Part shown: in pieces, positions 1 to 5,965 of the stretch
How positions within the stretch are numbered: the first letter of the stretch is position 1
Layout: every line of letters starts with the position of its first letter
From: Phycisphaerae bacterium
GTDB lineage: Bacteria > Planctomycetota > Phycisphaerae > JAAYCJ01
Length of the DNA stretch: 5,965 nt
Assembly: GCA_015486815.1 (NCBI GenBank)
Contig: WFQY01000349.1
Coordinates: forward strand, 1-5,965
Direction: 5' to 3'
The notes under the pieces: model-generated
What the model was told of the DNA's origin: nothing
Databases searched by the model: none
What the model saw: the letters and a program-made list of their open reading frames with translations, nothing else
Made by a program: the position numbers and the translations under genes

Positions 1-52
1 GATGCTCGCTGGCTTACTCGACGGTGAAGAGGTAATAATGCTTTCGGGTTAA
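1..52 (+). CDS. C-terminal end of an unidentified upstream protein (partial)
   Basis: Reading from base 2, the frame stays open to a TAA stop at 50-52 and gives the tail MLAGLLDGEEVIMLSG. The other two forward frames stop at 25-27 and 33-35. The residue mix is plausible for a folded protein's C-terminus, but sixteen codons are too few to assign a family. It lies on the same strand as metY, about 135 bases upstream of it. A promoter lies between them, so the two need not share a transcript. The call rests only on the open frame and sensible composition, and it could be chance. Confidence 0.4.
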   Translation, partial: MLAGLLDGEEVIMLSG

Positions 53-76
53 TCGGTATTACCCTATTACCGCTTC
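26..76 (+). other. Inverted repeat with two alternative pairings at the end of the upstream gene
   Basis: GGTAATA at 31-37 can pair with TATTACC at 57-63 (7 bp). Extended to 26-37, the same arm can instead pair with 65-76 (11 of 12 positions, one A-G mismatch). The two 3' arms are near copies, so the hairpins exclude each other. The structure spans the stop codon of the upstream frame. The following bases are pyrimidine-rich but hold no run of T, so it is not a textbook intrinsic terminator. It may still help end transcription or stabilise the upstream transcript. The pairing is visible; the function is inferred. Confidence 0.35.
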
Positions 77-123
77 CGTCTTTATCCCCGCTTGTTCCTC
101 CTCCTATGAAAAATTTATTTCCC

Positions 124-152
124 TTGACGAGTGAACATTTCTTCAATATATT
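124..152 (+). promoter_or_regulatory. Predicted sigma70-type promoter for metY-metXW
   Basis: A -35 box TTGACG (124-129) is followed by exactly 17 bases and a -10 box TATATT (147-152). Each hexamer differs from consensus (TTGACA, TATAAT) at one position. Transcription would begin near 158-161, leaving a leader of roughly 28 bases before the metY ATG. That is too short for a SAM or other known riboswitch, so control here would be at initiation. It is the best promoter match I see in the intergenic stretch. Confidence 0.6.
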
Positions 153-155
153 GAA
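142..155. promoter_or_regulatory. Candidate operator: 14-bp perfect palindrome over the -10 box
   Basis: TTCAATATATTGAA is fully self-complementary and contains the predicted -10 hexamer, a classic position for a repressor site. Related half-sites flank it: TGAA at 132-135 and TTCA at 158-161. The series therefore reads TGAA-6-TTCA-6-TGAA-2-TTCA. The LysR-type activator MetR of enterobacteria is known to bind TGAA-N5-TTCA, which is similar but has a different spacing. The binding protein is unknown. AT-rich palindromes also arise by chance. Confidence 0.4.
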
Positions 156-172
156 TCTTCAAATTTTTGTAA

Positions 173-179
173 GTGAGGT
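173..179 (+). promoter_or_regulatory. Ribosome binding site of metY (decides the start)
   Basis: GTGAGGT resembles the Shine-Dalgarno consensus AAGGAGGT. Its AGGT core (176-179) ends 8 bases before the ATG at 188. The open frame could formally begin at the GTG at 173, but that codon is part of this site and has no good site of its own. Translation is therefore placed at 188. Confidence 0.6.
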
Positions 180-187
180 ATGGTATT

Positions 188-1474
188 ATGGCGGAAAATC
201 GCAAATTAGGTATCGGTACGATAGCGATTCATTCGGGGCAAAAGCCCGGGCCCGAAGGCGAGCGTGTTGTTCCTATCGCACAGACGACGAGTTATGTTTT
301 CAAAGATGCTTCACACGCAGCAAGACTTTTTGCTCTCGAGGAGTTCGGCCAGATTTACACGCGTATCGGCAATCCGACAACCGATGTGCTCGAAGCAAGG
401 CTCGCCGCACTTGACGGTGGTGTCGGTGCATTAGCGTTCAGTTCGGGAATGGCTACTATTACCGCTGCGGTGCTAAATCTTACCTCTGCAGGCCAGCATA
501 TAGTATCAGCCGGCGCACTTTACGGCGGAACAGTTACGCTGTTTGCTCATACGTTAAAACGCCTCGGCATAGATGTCAGTTTTGTCGATGTAACCGAGCC
601 CGAGCAGTTTCGCTCCGCGATAAAAGACAATACACGTTTGGTATATATCGAGAGTATAAGCAATCCGAAAAATGATGTGCCCGACTTCGAAGCGATTGTG
701 GATATCGCACATTCAGCTGGCATTCCGGTGATATGCGACAATACCGTATTGACGCCTGTGATATTCCGTCCGTTTGATTACGGAATAGATATTGCAGTAT
801 ATAGCTGCACCAAGTTTATAGGTGGACATGGCTCTGCGATCGGAGGTGCTATCGTCGATAGTGGCAATTTCGATTGGGGAACTGGTAAGTTTCCCGAGCT
901 TACCGAACCCGACCCAAGCTATCACGGTGTTAAATATCTCGAACGGTTTGGCAAGCTTGCATATATCGTCAAAGCGCGCACGCAGATATTGCGGGATATG
1001 GGCGCCTGTATTTCGCCTTTCAATTCTTGGCTTTTGCTGCAAGGGCTTGAGACGCTTCACCTTCGCCTGCCTAAACATAGTAGTAATGCGCTCGAGTTAG
1101 CACGTTGGCTTGACAAGGATAAGCGTATTAGTTGGGTTAATTTTGTCGGGCTAAAAAATCACCCGTCGCACAGTAATGCCAAAAAGTATCTCAAAGGCGG
1201 ATTCGGGTCGGTGTTTGGCTTCGGAATTGCGGGTGGCTATCAAGCGGGAATAAAATTCATCGAGTCGGTGGAATTGTGTTCGCACCTTGCCAACATAGGC
1301 GATAGCAAAACGCTCGTGATTCATCCCGCAAGTACGACGCATCAACAGCTGACGGAGCAGGAACGGTTAGCTGCCGGCGTGAGTGATGATTTTATCCGCA
1401 TCTCGGTTGGTACGGAAGACATAGAAGATATTATTGCGGATATCGATCAGGCTTTGGACAAAGCGGTATCGTAG
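188..1474 (+). CDS. metY: O-acetylhomoserine sulfhydrylase / aminocarboxypropyltransferase (PLP enzyme)
   Basis: This cytoplasmic enzyme converts O-acetylhomoserine and sulfide to homocysteine and acetate, the direct sulfhydrylation route to methionine. The protein has 428 residues from the ATG at 188, the usual MetY length. It belongs to the Cys/Met metabolism PLP family (aspartate aminotransferase fold). Visible signatures are YTRIGNPTTD (57-66, phosphate-binding Tyr and Arg from the neighbouring subunit), SSGMATI (85-91), LYGG with the ring-stacking Tyr at about 112, DNT with the PLP-binding Asp at 184, and TKFIGGHG with Lys209 as the Schiff-base lysine. Near the C-terminus are HPASTTHQQL (379-388) and RISVG, whose Arg404 should bind the substrate carboxylate. 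The TKFIGGHG insert-type motif and the long C-terminal half favour MetY over MetB or MetC. The segments DNTVLTPVIF and YSCTKF differ mildly from the DNTFATPYL and HSATKF that I recall as usual. The metX-metW gene follows directly, supporting the assignment. Confidence 0.95.
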   Translation: MAENRKLGIGTIAIHSGQKPGPEGERVVPIAQTTSYVFKDASHAARLFALEEFGQIYTRIGNPTTDVLEARLAALDGGVGALAFSSGMATITAAVLNLTSAGQHIVSAGALYGGTVTLFAHTLKRLGIDVSFVDVTEPEQFRSAIKDNTRLVYIESISNPKNDVPDFEAIVDIAHSAGIPVICDNTVLTPVIFRPFDYGIDIAVYSCTKFIGGHGSAIGGAIVDSGNFDWGTGKFPELTEPDPSYHGVKYLERFGKLAYIVKARTQILRDMGACISPFNSWLLLQGLETLHLRLPKHSSNALELARWLDKDKRISWVNFVGLKNHPSHSNAKKYLKGGFGSVFGFGIAGGYQAGIKFIESVELCSHLANIGDSKTLVIHPASTTHQQLTEQERLAAGVSDDFIRISVGTEDIEDIIADIDQALDKAVS

Positions 1475-1477
1475 GAG
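1473..1477 (+). promoter_or_regulatory. Ribosome binding site of metX-metW, overlapping the metY stop
   Basis: AGGAG shares its first two bases with the TAG stop of metY (1472-1474). It ends only 3 bases before the ATG at 1481, but 9 bases before a second in-frame ATG at 1487. The second spacing is closer to optimal, so initiation at 1487 is at least as likely. The overlap suggests translational coupling with metY. Confidence 0.6.
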
Positions 1478-1480
1478 ATA

Positions 1481-3283
1481 ATGAAAATGGAGGATAGTTC
1501 CGTAGGCATCGTAGAGACGCAATACGCTGATTTGTTTAGCGAAGAAAATCCTTTGACTCTCGATTGTGGCAGGCAGCTTAAGTCTGTTCGGGTAGCGTAC
1601 GAGACCTATGGTCAGCTAACACAGGAAAAGGATAACGTAATTCTCATCTGTCATGCCCTTTCGGGCGATGCACACGTAGCTGGCTATCATAGTGCGGAAG
1701 ATAAAAAGCCAGGCTGGTGGGACAATATGGTTGGCCCGGGCAAAGGGATAGATACGAACAAATATTTCGTTATCTGCTCGAATGTGCTGGGCGGCTGTAA
1801 GGGCACGACGGGACCTGCGTCAATAAATCCCGAAACCGGCCGACCTTGGGGACTTGACTTTCCAGTGGTTACCATCGCTGATATGGTAAAGGTGCAAAAG
1901 GCGTTGTTGGATTATCTCGGCATAGAAAAGCTGCTTGCTGTCGTTGGTGGTTCGATGGGTGGTATGCAGGTGCTCGAATGGGCGGTAAAATTTCCGGACA
2001 TCATATCCACCGCACTACCGATAGCGACAACTGCTCGCCTATCCGCACAGGCAATAGCTTTCAATGCGGTCGGACGAAATGCGATTTTGGTTGATCCCGA
2101 TTTCAACAACGGTCAATATTATGACAAAAAAGTGCCCGCTCACGGATTGGCTATCGCGAGAATGATAGGCCATATAACTTATCTTTCCGAGCAGTCGATG
2201 CACAAAAAATTCGGCAGGTCGCTGCGGAACAGCGATAATTATCGATACGATTTTCAAAGTGAGTTTTCCGTCGAGACATATCTCGACCACCAAGGCCAAC
2301 GTTTTGTCGAACGGTTCGACCCGAATAGCTATCTATATATAAGCAAAGCGATGGACTATTTCGACCTTGCTGCAAATTTTGGCTCGCTCGAGCAGGCATT
2401 CGCCGAAACCAAAAGCCGATTTCTCATAGCGAGCTTTACGAGCGATTGGCTGTTTACGCCAGAACAATCGCAGCAGATGGTACAAGCGCTTCTCTCAGTT
2501 GACAAAGATGTTACCTATTGCAATATAGAATCACCTTATGGCCACGATGCTTTTCTGCTCGAGCCCGAAGTTTTAGGCGATCTGATTAGCGGCTTTATCG
2601 ATGCCTACTATCGTAAAATTCGCACCGGTAAGACCATTCTGCCGATAAGCAAACTCGACGAAGAAAACCAGCATATGAGCAGAAACAGATACGAATATCC
2701 CGTAATCGAAAAACTCATCAAGCCCAAAAGCAAGGTTCTCGACCTTGGCTGCGGTAGAGGAGAATTGCTTCAGCTGCTTGCGGAGAAGGCTGACATCGAG
2801 GGCAGGGGTATAGAAATCGTACAGGAACGCGCCCTTGAATGTGTCAGAAGGGGCGTAACGGTAATTCAGCACGATATAGACGAAGGATTGCCCGATTTTC
2901 CCGATAACAGTTTTGACTATGCGATACTTTCGCAAACTCTTCCCGAGGTACATCAGCCACGAGTCGTTCTTGACGAGATGCTTCGAATTGCAAAGGTCGC
3001 AATCGTAACGTTTCCGAACTTCGCATATTGGCGTGCCCGTATTCAGCTGGCTTGGCAGGGCAGGGCACCTATAACACATCAACTACCTTCCGCTTGGTAT
3101 CATACCGAACGAATTCGATTCCTGTCGCTTAAAGACTTTGAAATCTTCTGCCGAAAGCTCAACGCCGAGATTATCACAAAAGTCGCTCTCGACGATAAAG
3201 GTAAACCGGTCTGCTGTTTCGACAATCTTCTCGCCGAGCAAGCGGTCTATGTGATTACGAAAAAAAGTAATCCCGGGCGTTGA
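1481..3283 (+). CDS. metX: Homoserine O-acetyltransferase fused to MetW (MetX-MetW)
   Basis: The single 600-residue frame holds two complete domains. Residues ~12-378 are MetX, an alpha/beta hydrolase that transfers acetyl from acetyl-CoA to homoserine. The catalytic triad is visible: Ser158 in GGSMGG, Asp322 in SDWLF and His355 in YGHDAFLL. Other MetX marks are ICHALSGDAH (56-65) and GPASINPETGRPWG (111-124). After a linker of ~25 residues, 404-598 form MetW, a class I methyltransferase fold with the SAM-binding motif VLDLGCGRGELL (419-430) and the MetW-typical FPNFAYWRARIQLAWQGRAP (511-530). metX and metW are normally separate neighbouring genes of roughly 370-380 and 200 residues, so this is a fusion. 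A Met codon at the junction (residue 399, base 2675) lacks a strong ribosome site. The start may be the ATG at 1487 (598 residues), which has better spacing. Acetyl rather than succinyl specificity is inferred from the adjacent metY. Confidence 0.95.
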   Translation: MKMEDSSVGIVETQYADLFSEENPLTLDCGRQLKSVRVAYETYGQLTQEKDNVILICHALSGDAHVAGYHSAEDKKPGWWDNMVGPGKGIDTNKYFVICSNVLGGCKGTTGPASINPETGRPWGLDFPVVTIADMVKVQKALLDYLGIEKLLAVVGGSMGGMQVLEWAVKFPDIISTALPIATTARLSAQAIAFNAVGRNAILVDPDFNNGQYYDKKVPAHGLAIARMIGHITYLSEQSMHKKFGRSLRNSDNYRYDFQSEFSVETYLDHQGQRFVERFDPNSYLYISKAMDYFDLAANFGSLEQAFAETKSRFLIASFTSDWLFTPEQSQQMVQALLSVDKDVTYCNIESPYGHDAFLLEPEVLGDLISGFIDAYYRKIRTGKTILPISKLDEENQHMSRNRYEYPVIEKLIKPKSKVLDLGCGRGELLQLLAEKADIEGRGIEIVQERALECVRRGVTVIQHDIDEGLPDFPDNSFDYAILSQTLPEVHQPRVVLDEMLRIAKVAIVTFPNFAYWRARIQLAWQGRAPITHQLPSAWYHTERIRFLSLKDFEIFCRKLNAEIITKVALDDKGKPVCCFDNLLAEQAVYVITKKSNPGR

Positions 3284-3333
3284 GTAGTTCCATCAGGAAC
3301 GTATCGAAACGCTCTTCGACCCGTAATAAATTC
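3284..3333. other. Short gap between convergent genes, with a weak hairpin
   Basis: The 50 bases between the metX-metW stop and the arabinofuranosidase stop must serve as the 3' end for both transcripts. The clearest structure is GTTCC (3287-3291), loop ATCA, GGAAC (3296-3300), a 5-bp stem without a T-run on either strand. A second weak stem pairs TCGAA (3304-3308) with TTCGA (3315-3319). Neither is a convincing intrinsic terminator. Termination may rely on Rho or occur inside the opposing gene. Confidence 0.4.
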
Positions 3334-4959
3334 TCATCTCAACTCCATAAGCAAGATCGAATGTGCTGGCAGCTCGACCGTAAATCTACTCGAGACCTTA
3401 TCCATCATACTTTCACGAACGAAACACGCCCTTTCGTTATAATCATTATCCGAGATACTCGAACCCGATGGCACGATCGAAGTCCCCATAGGCTCATCGC
3501 CAGTAATTACTACCCGCTTACCGCTACGCGGAGCAAAATCGAGCAAATCAATTTCCACCTCCCGATTACTATCCTCATCGCGATTGACTATCGAGACGAC
3601 AATCGACTTACCATCGCTGCTTCTGGTCGCAGACGCATCTATCACCGATAATGATCTACCCAAATATGGCTTGAGCGAGTCCCTTAACTCAATATTGCTA
3701 TCCTTCCAATGAAGCGGGACATTATGTTCGTATTTCCGTACCTGCTCTTCGAGTAGCTTCTCATCAAACGCTATCTGCTCGGAGATAACATTTATATCAA
3801 GCGACAATTCTTTATGCATCGCCCTGTAATATTTCAACGGGAAAAATATCGGCTGACGATAACTTTCCTTAGGCGTTGCGAATATAGGTGCAATCACATT
3901 AACCAGCTGAGCCATATTCGCCATCTCGACAATATCACAATGACGAATGAAAATATTCAACGCACTACCGACATATAAAGCATCTCGCAGACAATAAAGC
4001 TCATCAAGCAAATCTTCGCCCTGACGGAAATATTTTTTAGCGATACGTCTCTCGCCTGTCGTCTTATACCAGACATTCCATTCGTCAAATGCAATCTTAG
4101 GCAGCTTGTTCGTTCGATAGTGCTTTTTGAGCTCCTCAATCAACCCTTTACACGCAACTATATTGTGCTCAAAATCTATCGTTCCGAGCAATACCCTGTA
4201 ATAATCGGGGCCACTGTCATATCGATGAAGTGAAATGAAATCGACAAGCTCCGCATAATTCTTTTTGTAAAAATATTCCAGCACGCGCCTGTCCCAATCG
4301 AAATTATTCGCACCGCAAACAATAAACTTAATCGGAACCGATGCGCCCATATATTCCGTTCGTTTCATCATCTTGGCAGCTTCCGCTGCTTTGTGCGCAT
4401 ATTCCTCAGGCTCGCAATGTCCGTGCTGCCAACTGCCGTATATCTCATTGCCAAGCCCCCAATATTTCACATCGAAAGGCTTGTCCGCCCCGTTCTCTCT
4501 GCGCAAATTGGCAAAATACGTATCGGTATCAGCATTGCAATATTCAAGCCAATTCGTCGCTTCTTCAGGCGAGCCCCAACCCAAATTAGCGCAAATGTAA
4601 GGCTCCGATTTTATCCTTCTACACAATTCGATAAATTCGTCCGTCCCGAATCGATTGCTCTCTATAGTCTGCCACGCAAGCTCAAGCTTTTTCGGCCGAT
4701 TCTCCTTAGGTCCAATCCCGTCCATCCAATGATAACCCGAAGCAAAATTTCCGCCAGGCCATCTCAGCACAGGTGGCGAAAGCTCCTTTATCTTTTCGAT
4801 AACATCTAATCGAAATCCGTCTTTATCGCTCAACGGATTACCCTCTTCATACACACCCCCGTATATCGCACGCCCCATATGCTCGATAAACTGCCCGAAT
4901 ATCATCGGGCTGACATTACCCTTTACACGTTCAACGTCGATTCTGATTTTACTTTTCAT
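3334..4959 (-). CDS. Alpha-L-arabinofuranosidase, glycoside hydrolase family 51
   Basis: This is a retaining exo-enzyme that releases terminal L-arabinofuranose from arabinan, arabinoxylan or their oligosaccharides. The protein has 541 residues, slightly longer than the ~500 of well-studied GH51 enzymes. The N-terminal (beta/alpha)8 barrel carries FGQFIEHMGRAIYGG (21-35), RWPGGNFASGYHWMDGIGP (66-84), WGLGNE with acid/base Glu172, SLHRY (243-247) and FDEWNVWY with nucleophile Glu293. The last ~160 residues form the usual C-terminal beta-sandwich, including VVSIVNRD (454-461). The two glutamates lie almost where the Geobacillus stearothermophilus enzyme has them (175 and 294). The residue two after the acid/base Glu is Tyr (NEIYG), where I recall Asp (NEMDG) in that enzyme. 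No signal peptide is present: the N-terminus MKSKIRIDVE is charged and runs into the first strand. The enzyme should therefore be cytoplasmic and act on imported oligosaccharides. It follows a sugar-responsive regulator by 26 bases and is probably co-transcribed with it. Such genes are often called abfA. Confidence 0.95.
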   Translation of the reverse strand: MKSKIRIDVERVKGNVSPMIFGQFIEHMGRAIYGGVYEEGNPLSDKDGFRLDVIEKIKELSPPVLRWPGGNFASGYHWMDGIGPKENRPKKLELAWQTIESNRFGTDEFIELCRRIKSEPYICANLGWGSPEEATNWLEYCNADTDTYFANLRRENGADKPFDVKYWGLGNEIYGSWQHGHCEPEEYAHKAAEAAKMMKRTEYMGASVPIKFIVCGANNFDWDRRVLEYFYKKNYAELVDFISLHRYDSGPDYYRVLLGTIDFEHNIVACKGLIEELKKHYRTNKLPKIAFDEWNVWYKTTGERRIAKKYFRQGEDLLDELYCLRDALYVGSALNIFIRHCDIVEMANMAQLVNVIAPIFATPKESYRQPIFFPLKYYRAMHKELSLDINVISEQIAFDEKLLEEQVRKYEHNVPLHWKDSNIELRDSLKPYLGRSLSVIDASATRSSDGKSIVVSIVNRDEDSNREVEIDLLDFAPRSGKRVVITGDEPMGTSIVPSGSSISDNDYNERACFVRESMMDKVSSRFTVELPAHSILLMELR

Positions 4960-4968
4960 TTTTGATTA

Positions 4969-4973
4969 CTCCC
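4969..4973 (-). promoter_or_regulatory. Ribosome binding site of the arabinofuranosidase gene
   Basis: On the minus strand GGGAG lies 9 bases before the ATG at 4959, inside the 26-base gap after the regulator's stop. It supports that start. No promoter-like pair was evident in the gap, which fits read-through from the regulator gene. Confidence 0.55.
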
Positions 4974-4985
4974 GATTAAATTATT

Positions 4986-5965
4986 TTACCGTAAAGACAC
5001 TAACGATTGACGCTTTATGAACTTCGGCTTGAGAATTACCCTCGCAGGCAATTCCACACGCCACGATTGCTCGATTAACATAAAAACCTGTTCGACAAAA
5101 TTCGGAATATCTAAGCTAAAGGTCGATAACGAAGGAATCAATTCCGACGCTAACGGCACATCATCGCACCCTACAATCGAAAAGTCGCGAGGTATCGAAA
5201 GTCCCTCTTCCACTATCGCCTGATATGCACCCGCTGCCATCCAATCGGTACTCGCAAAAATCGCAGTAGCACGATTTCGCCCGTGCGTCTCACGCATATA
5301 ACGAAGATATTCCTTCATACTCTCGTATCCGCCCGCATAATTCATCTTGCTTTCCATAATCCTTACATTAAGCCTAAGCTCGTATGCCTTTTGCAAAAAC
5401 GCTTGGTATCTCTTTTGAGCTGACAGTTGCTTAGTCTTTGTCCCCGCAAGAAACAGCACATTTTTATGATTATGCAACGCGAGAATCTCTGCTGCCTGCG
5501 AACCAAGATAAAAATTATCATAAAACACGCTGCAGATATTTTCGATTTCATCTTCCGTCTCGAACATCGCTATTATTTTGTTTGCCGCATATCTTTCCGC
5601 AGCTTGTTCGAGTAATTCACCTTTTATCCTGCTTATCAGGACAATAGGCGATGTTTCATTGAACAGCGAATAGTGGTTAAGTCTAACCGGCGTGAGATTG
5701 ATCTTGTTTTCCCGCCCATAAAGCATAAATTGAGTAATAAGCGAGCTATAAAACGGATCTTCGGGCTTAATGTCTTCGGAAATGACTATATAAACATTTT
5801 CTATTCTGAGCTTTTTCGGCAGTAAGTAATTGCCACTACCGTGTTTACGAACAATTAGTCCTTTTTTCTCAAGCATTGCGATTGCAAACCTAACCCCCCT
5901 TCTGCTTATCCCGAATCTCTCCGCCAACTTTCGCTCAGCCGGCAGCTTAACCGGCTCGGATTCAC
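4986..5965 (-). CDS. GntR/LacI hybrid transcriptional regulator, AraR-like (5' end off window)
   Basis: The frame is open to the right edge, and 325 residues are visible. The first ~50 are the second half of a GntR-type winged helix: LPAERKLAERFGISRRGVRF, then the wing KKGLIVRKHGSGNYL. About 25-30 N-terminal residues should lie outside. A TTG at 5927 is not the true start, because the conserved LPAERK segment lies upstream of it in frame. From residue ~56 comes a periplasmic-binding-protein-like effector domain of LacI/GalR type, with FYSSLITQFM near its start, a YLGSQAAEIL segment mid-way, IFASTDWMAAGA and VGCDDVPLASELIPSLSTF near the end. This architecture is that of Bacillus AraR, a repressor released by L-arabinose. 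Residues after the GCDDVP motif match the usual C-terminal part, so the C-terminus looks complete. The downstream GH51 gene makes L-arabinose or an arabinoside a likely effector, by inference. It probably controls its own operon; any operator would lie off the window. Confidence 0.9.
   Translation of the reverse strand, partial: ESEPVKLPAERKLAERFGISRRGVRFAIAMLEKKGLIVRKHGSGNYLLPKKLRIENVYIVISEDIKPEDPFYSSLITQFMLYGRENKINLTPVRLNHYSLFNETSPIVLISRIKGELLEQAAERYAANKIIAMFETEDEIENICSVFYDNFYLGSQAAEILALHNHKNVLFLAGTKTKQLSAQKRYQAFLQKAYELRLNVRIMESKMNYAGGYESMKEYLRYMRETHGRNRATAIFASTDWMAAGAYQAIVEEGLSIPRDFSIVGCDDVPLASELIPSLSTFSLDIPNFVEQVFMLIEQSWRVELPARVILKPKFIKRQSLVSLR

Noticed and set aside
98..106. Strong reverse-strand ribosome-like sequence (AGGAGGAGG on the minus strand)
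   Set aside because: No ATG, GTG or TTG with a long open frame follows at a suitable distance on that strand.
53..187. Possible SAM or other riboswitch upstream of metY
   Set aside because: I found no SAM-I, SAM-II or cobalamin core motifs. The predicted promoter leaves only a ~28-base leader.
173..187. GTG at 173 as the metY start
   Set aside because: It lies within the best ribosome-binding sequence for the ATG at 188, and the extra MRYGI is not needed by the family.
106..414. 102-residue forward frame across the metY start
   Set aside because: It overlaps metY in another frame, is rich in Arg/Cys low-complexity segments, and resembles no protein family.
2675..2677. Internal start codon for a separately made MetW
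   Set aside because: The preceding bases contain only a weak GAAGAAAA stretch at poor spacing, and the frame is continuous with MetX.
2573..3082. 169-residue reverse frame within metX-metW
   Set aside because: It is antisense to the strongly conserved MetW domain, with no recognisable domain; a shadow frame.
3280..3651. 123-residue forward frame starting at a TTG that overlaps the metX-metW stop
   Set aside because: It runs antisense through the conserved C-terminal domain of the GH51 gene and has a composition unlike a folded protein.
4341..4809. Three overlapping forward frames (75-138 residues) opposite the GH51 catalytic barrel
   Set aside because: All are antisense to the catalytic region, overlap each other and lack known motifs.

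Overview
The window holds two convergent gene blocks separated by about 50 bases. All coding blocks are open, without frameshifts. Base composition looks moderate (roughly mid-40s % GC by eye). The organism cannot be named. A MetX-MetW fusion beside MetY, together with a GntR-type DNA-binding domain joined to a LacI-type sensor next to a glycoside hydrolase, suggests a free-living, polysaccharide-using bacterium. A Planctomycetota/PVC-type genome would fit, but this is only a guess from gene style.

Left block (+ strand, 1-3283): positions 1-52 look like the last codons of an upstream gene. An intergenic stretch of about 135 bases follows. It holds a good sigma70-type promoter (TTGACG, 17 bases, TATATT), and a perfect 14-bp palindrome overlaps the -10 box. 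Next comes metY (O-acetylhomoserine sulfhydrylase), followed within 6-12 bases by one long gene. That gene encodes homoserine O-acetyltransferase (MetX) fused in frame to the methyltransferase-like protein MetW. Together these genes make a compact route to homocysteine: MetX acetylates homoserine, MetY swaps the acetyl group for sulfide, and MetW is the usual genetic partner of MetX.

Right block (- strand, 5965-3334): a regulator whose N-terminus runs off the right edge of the window (winged helix of the GntR family plus a sugar-binding LacI/GalR-type domain, the AraR architecture) is followed after 26 bases by a GH51 alpha-L-arabinofuranosidase without a signal peptide. The pair reads as a locally regulated operon for hydrolysing imported arabino-oligosaccharides in the cytoplasm.

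No RNA genes, mobile elements, CRISPR arrays or long repeats were seen. I found no riboswitch upstream of metY, and no strong intrinsic terminator in the convergent gap. The most notable items are the MetX-MetW fusion, the palindrome at the metY promoter, and the AraR-like regulator paired with the GH51 enzyme. I see no evidence for a wholly new system.
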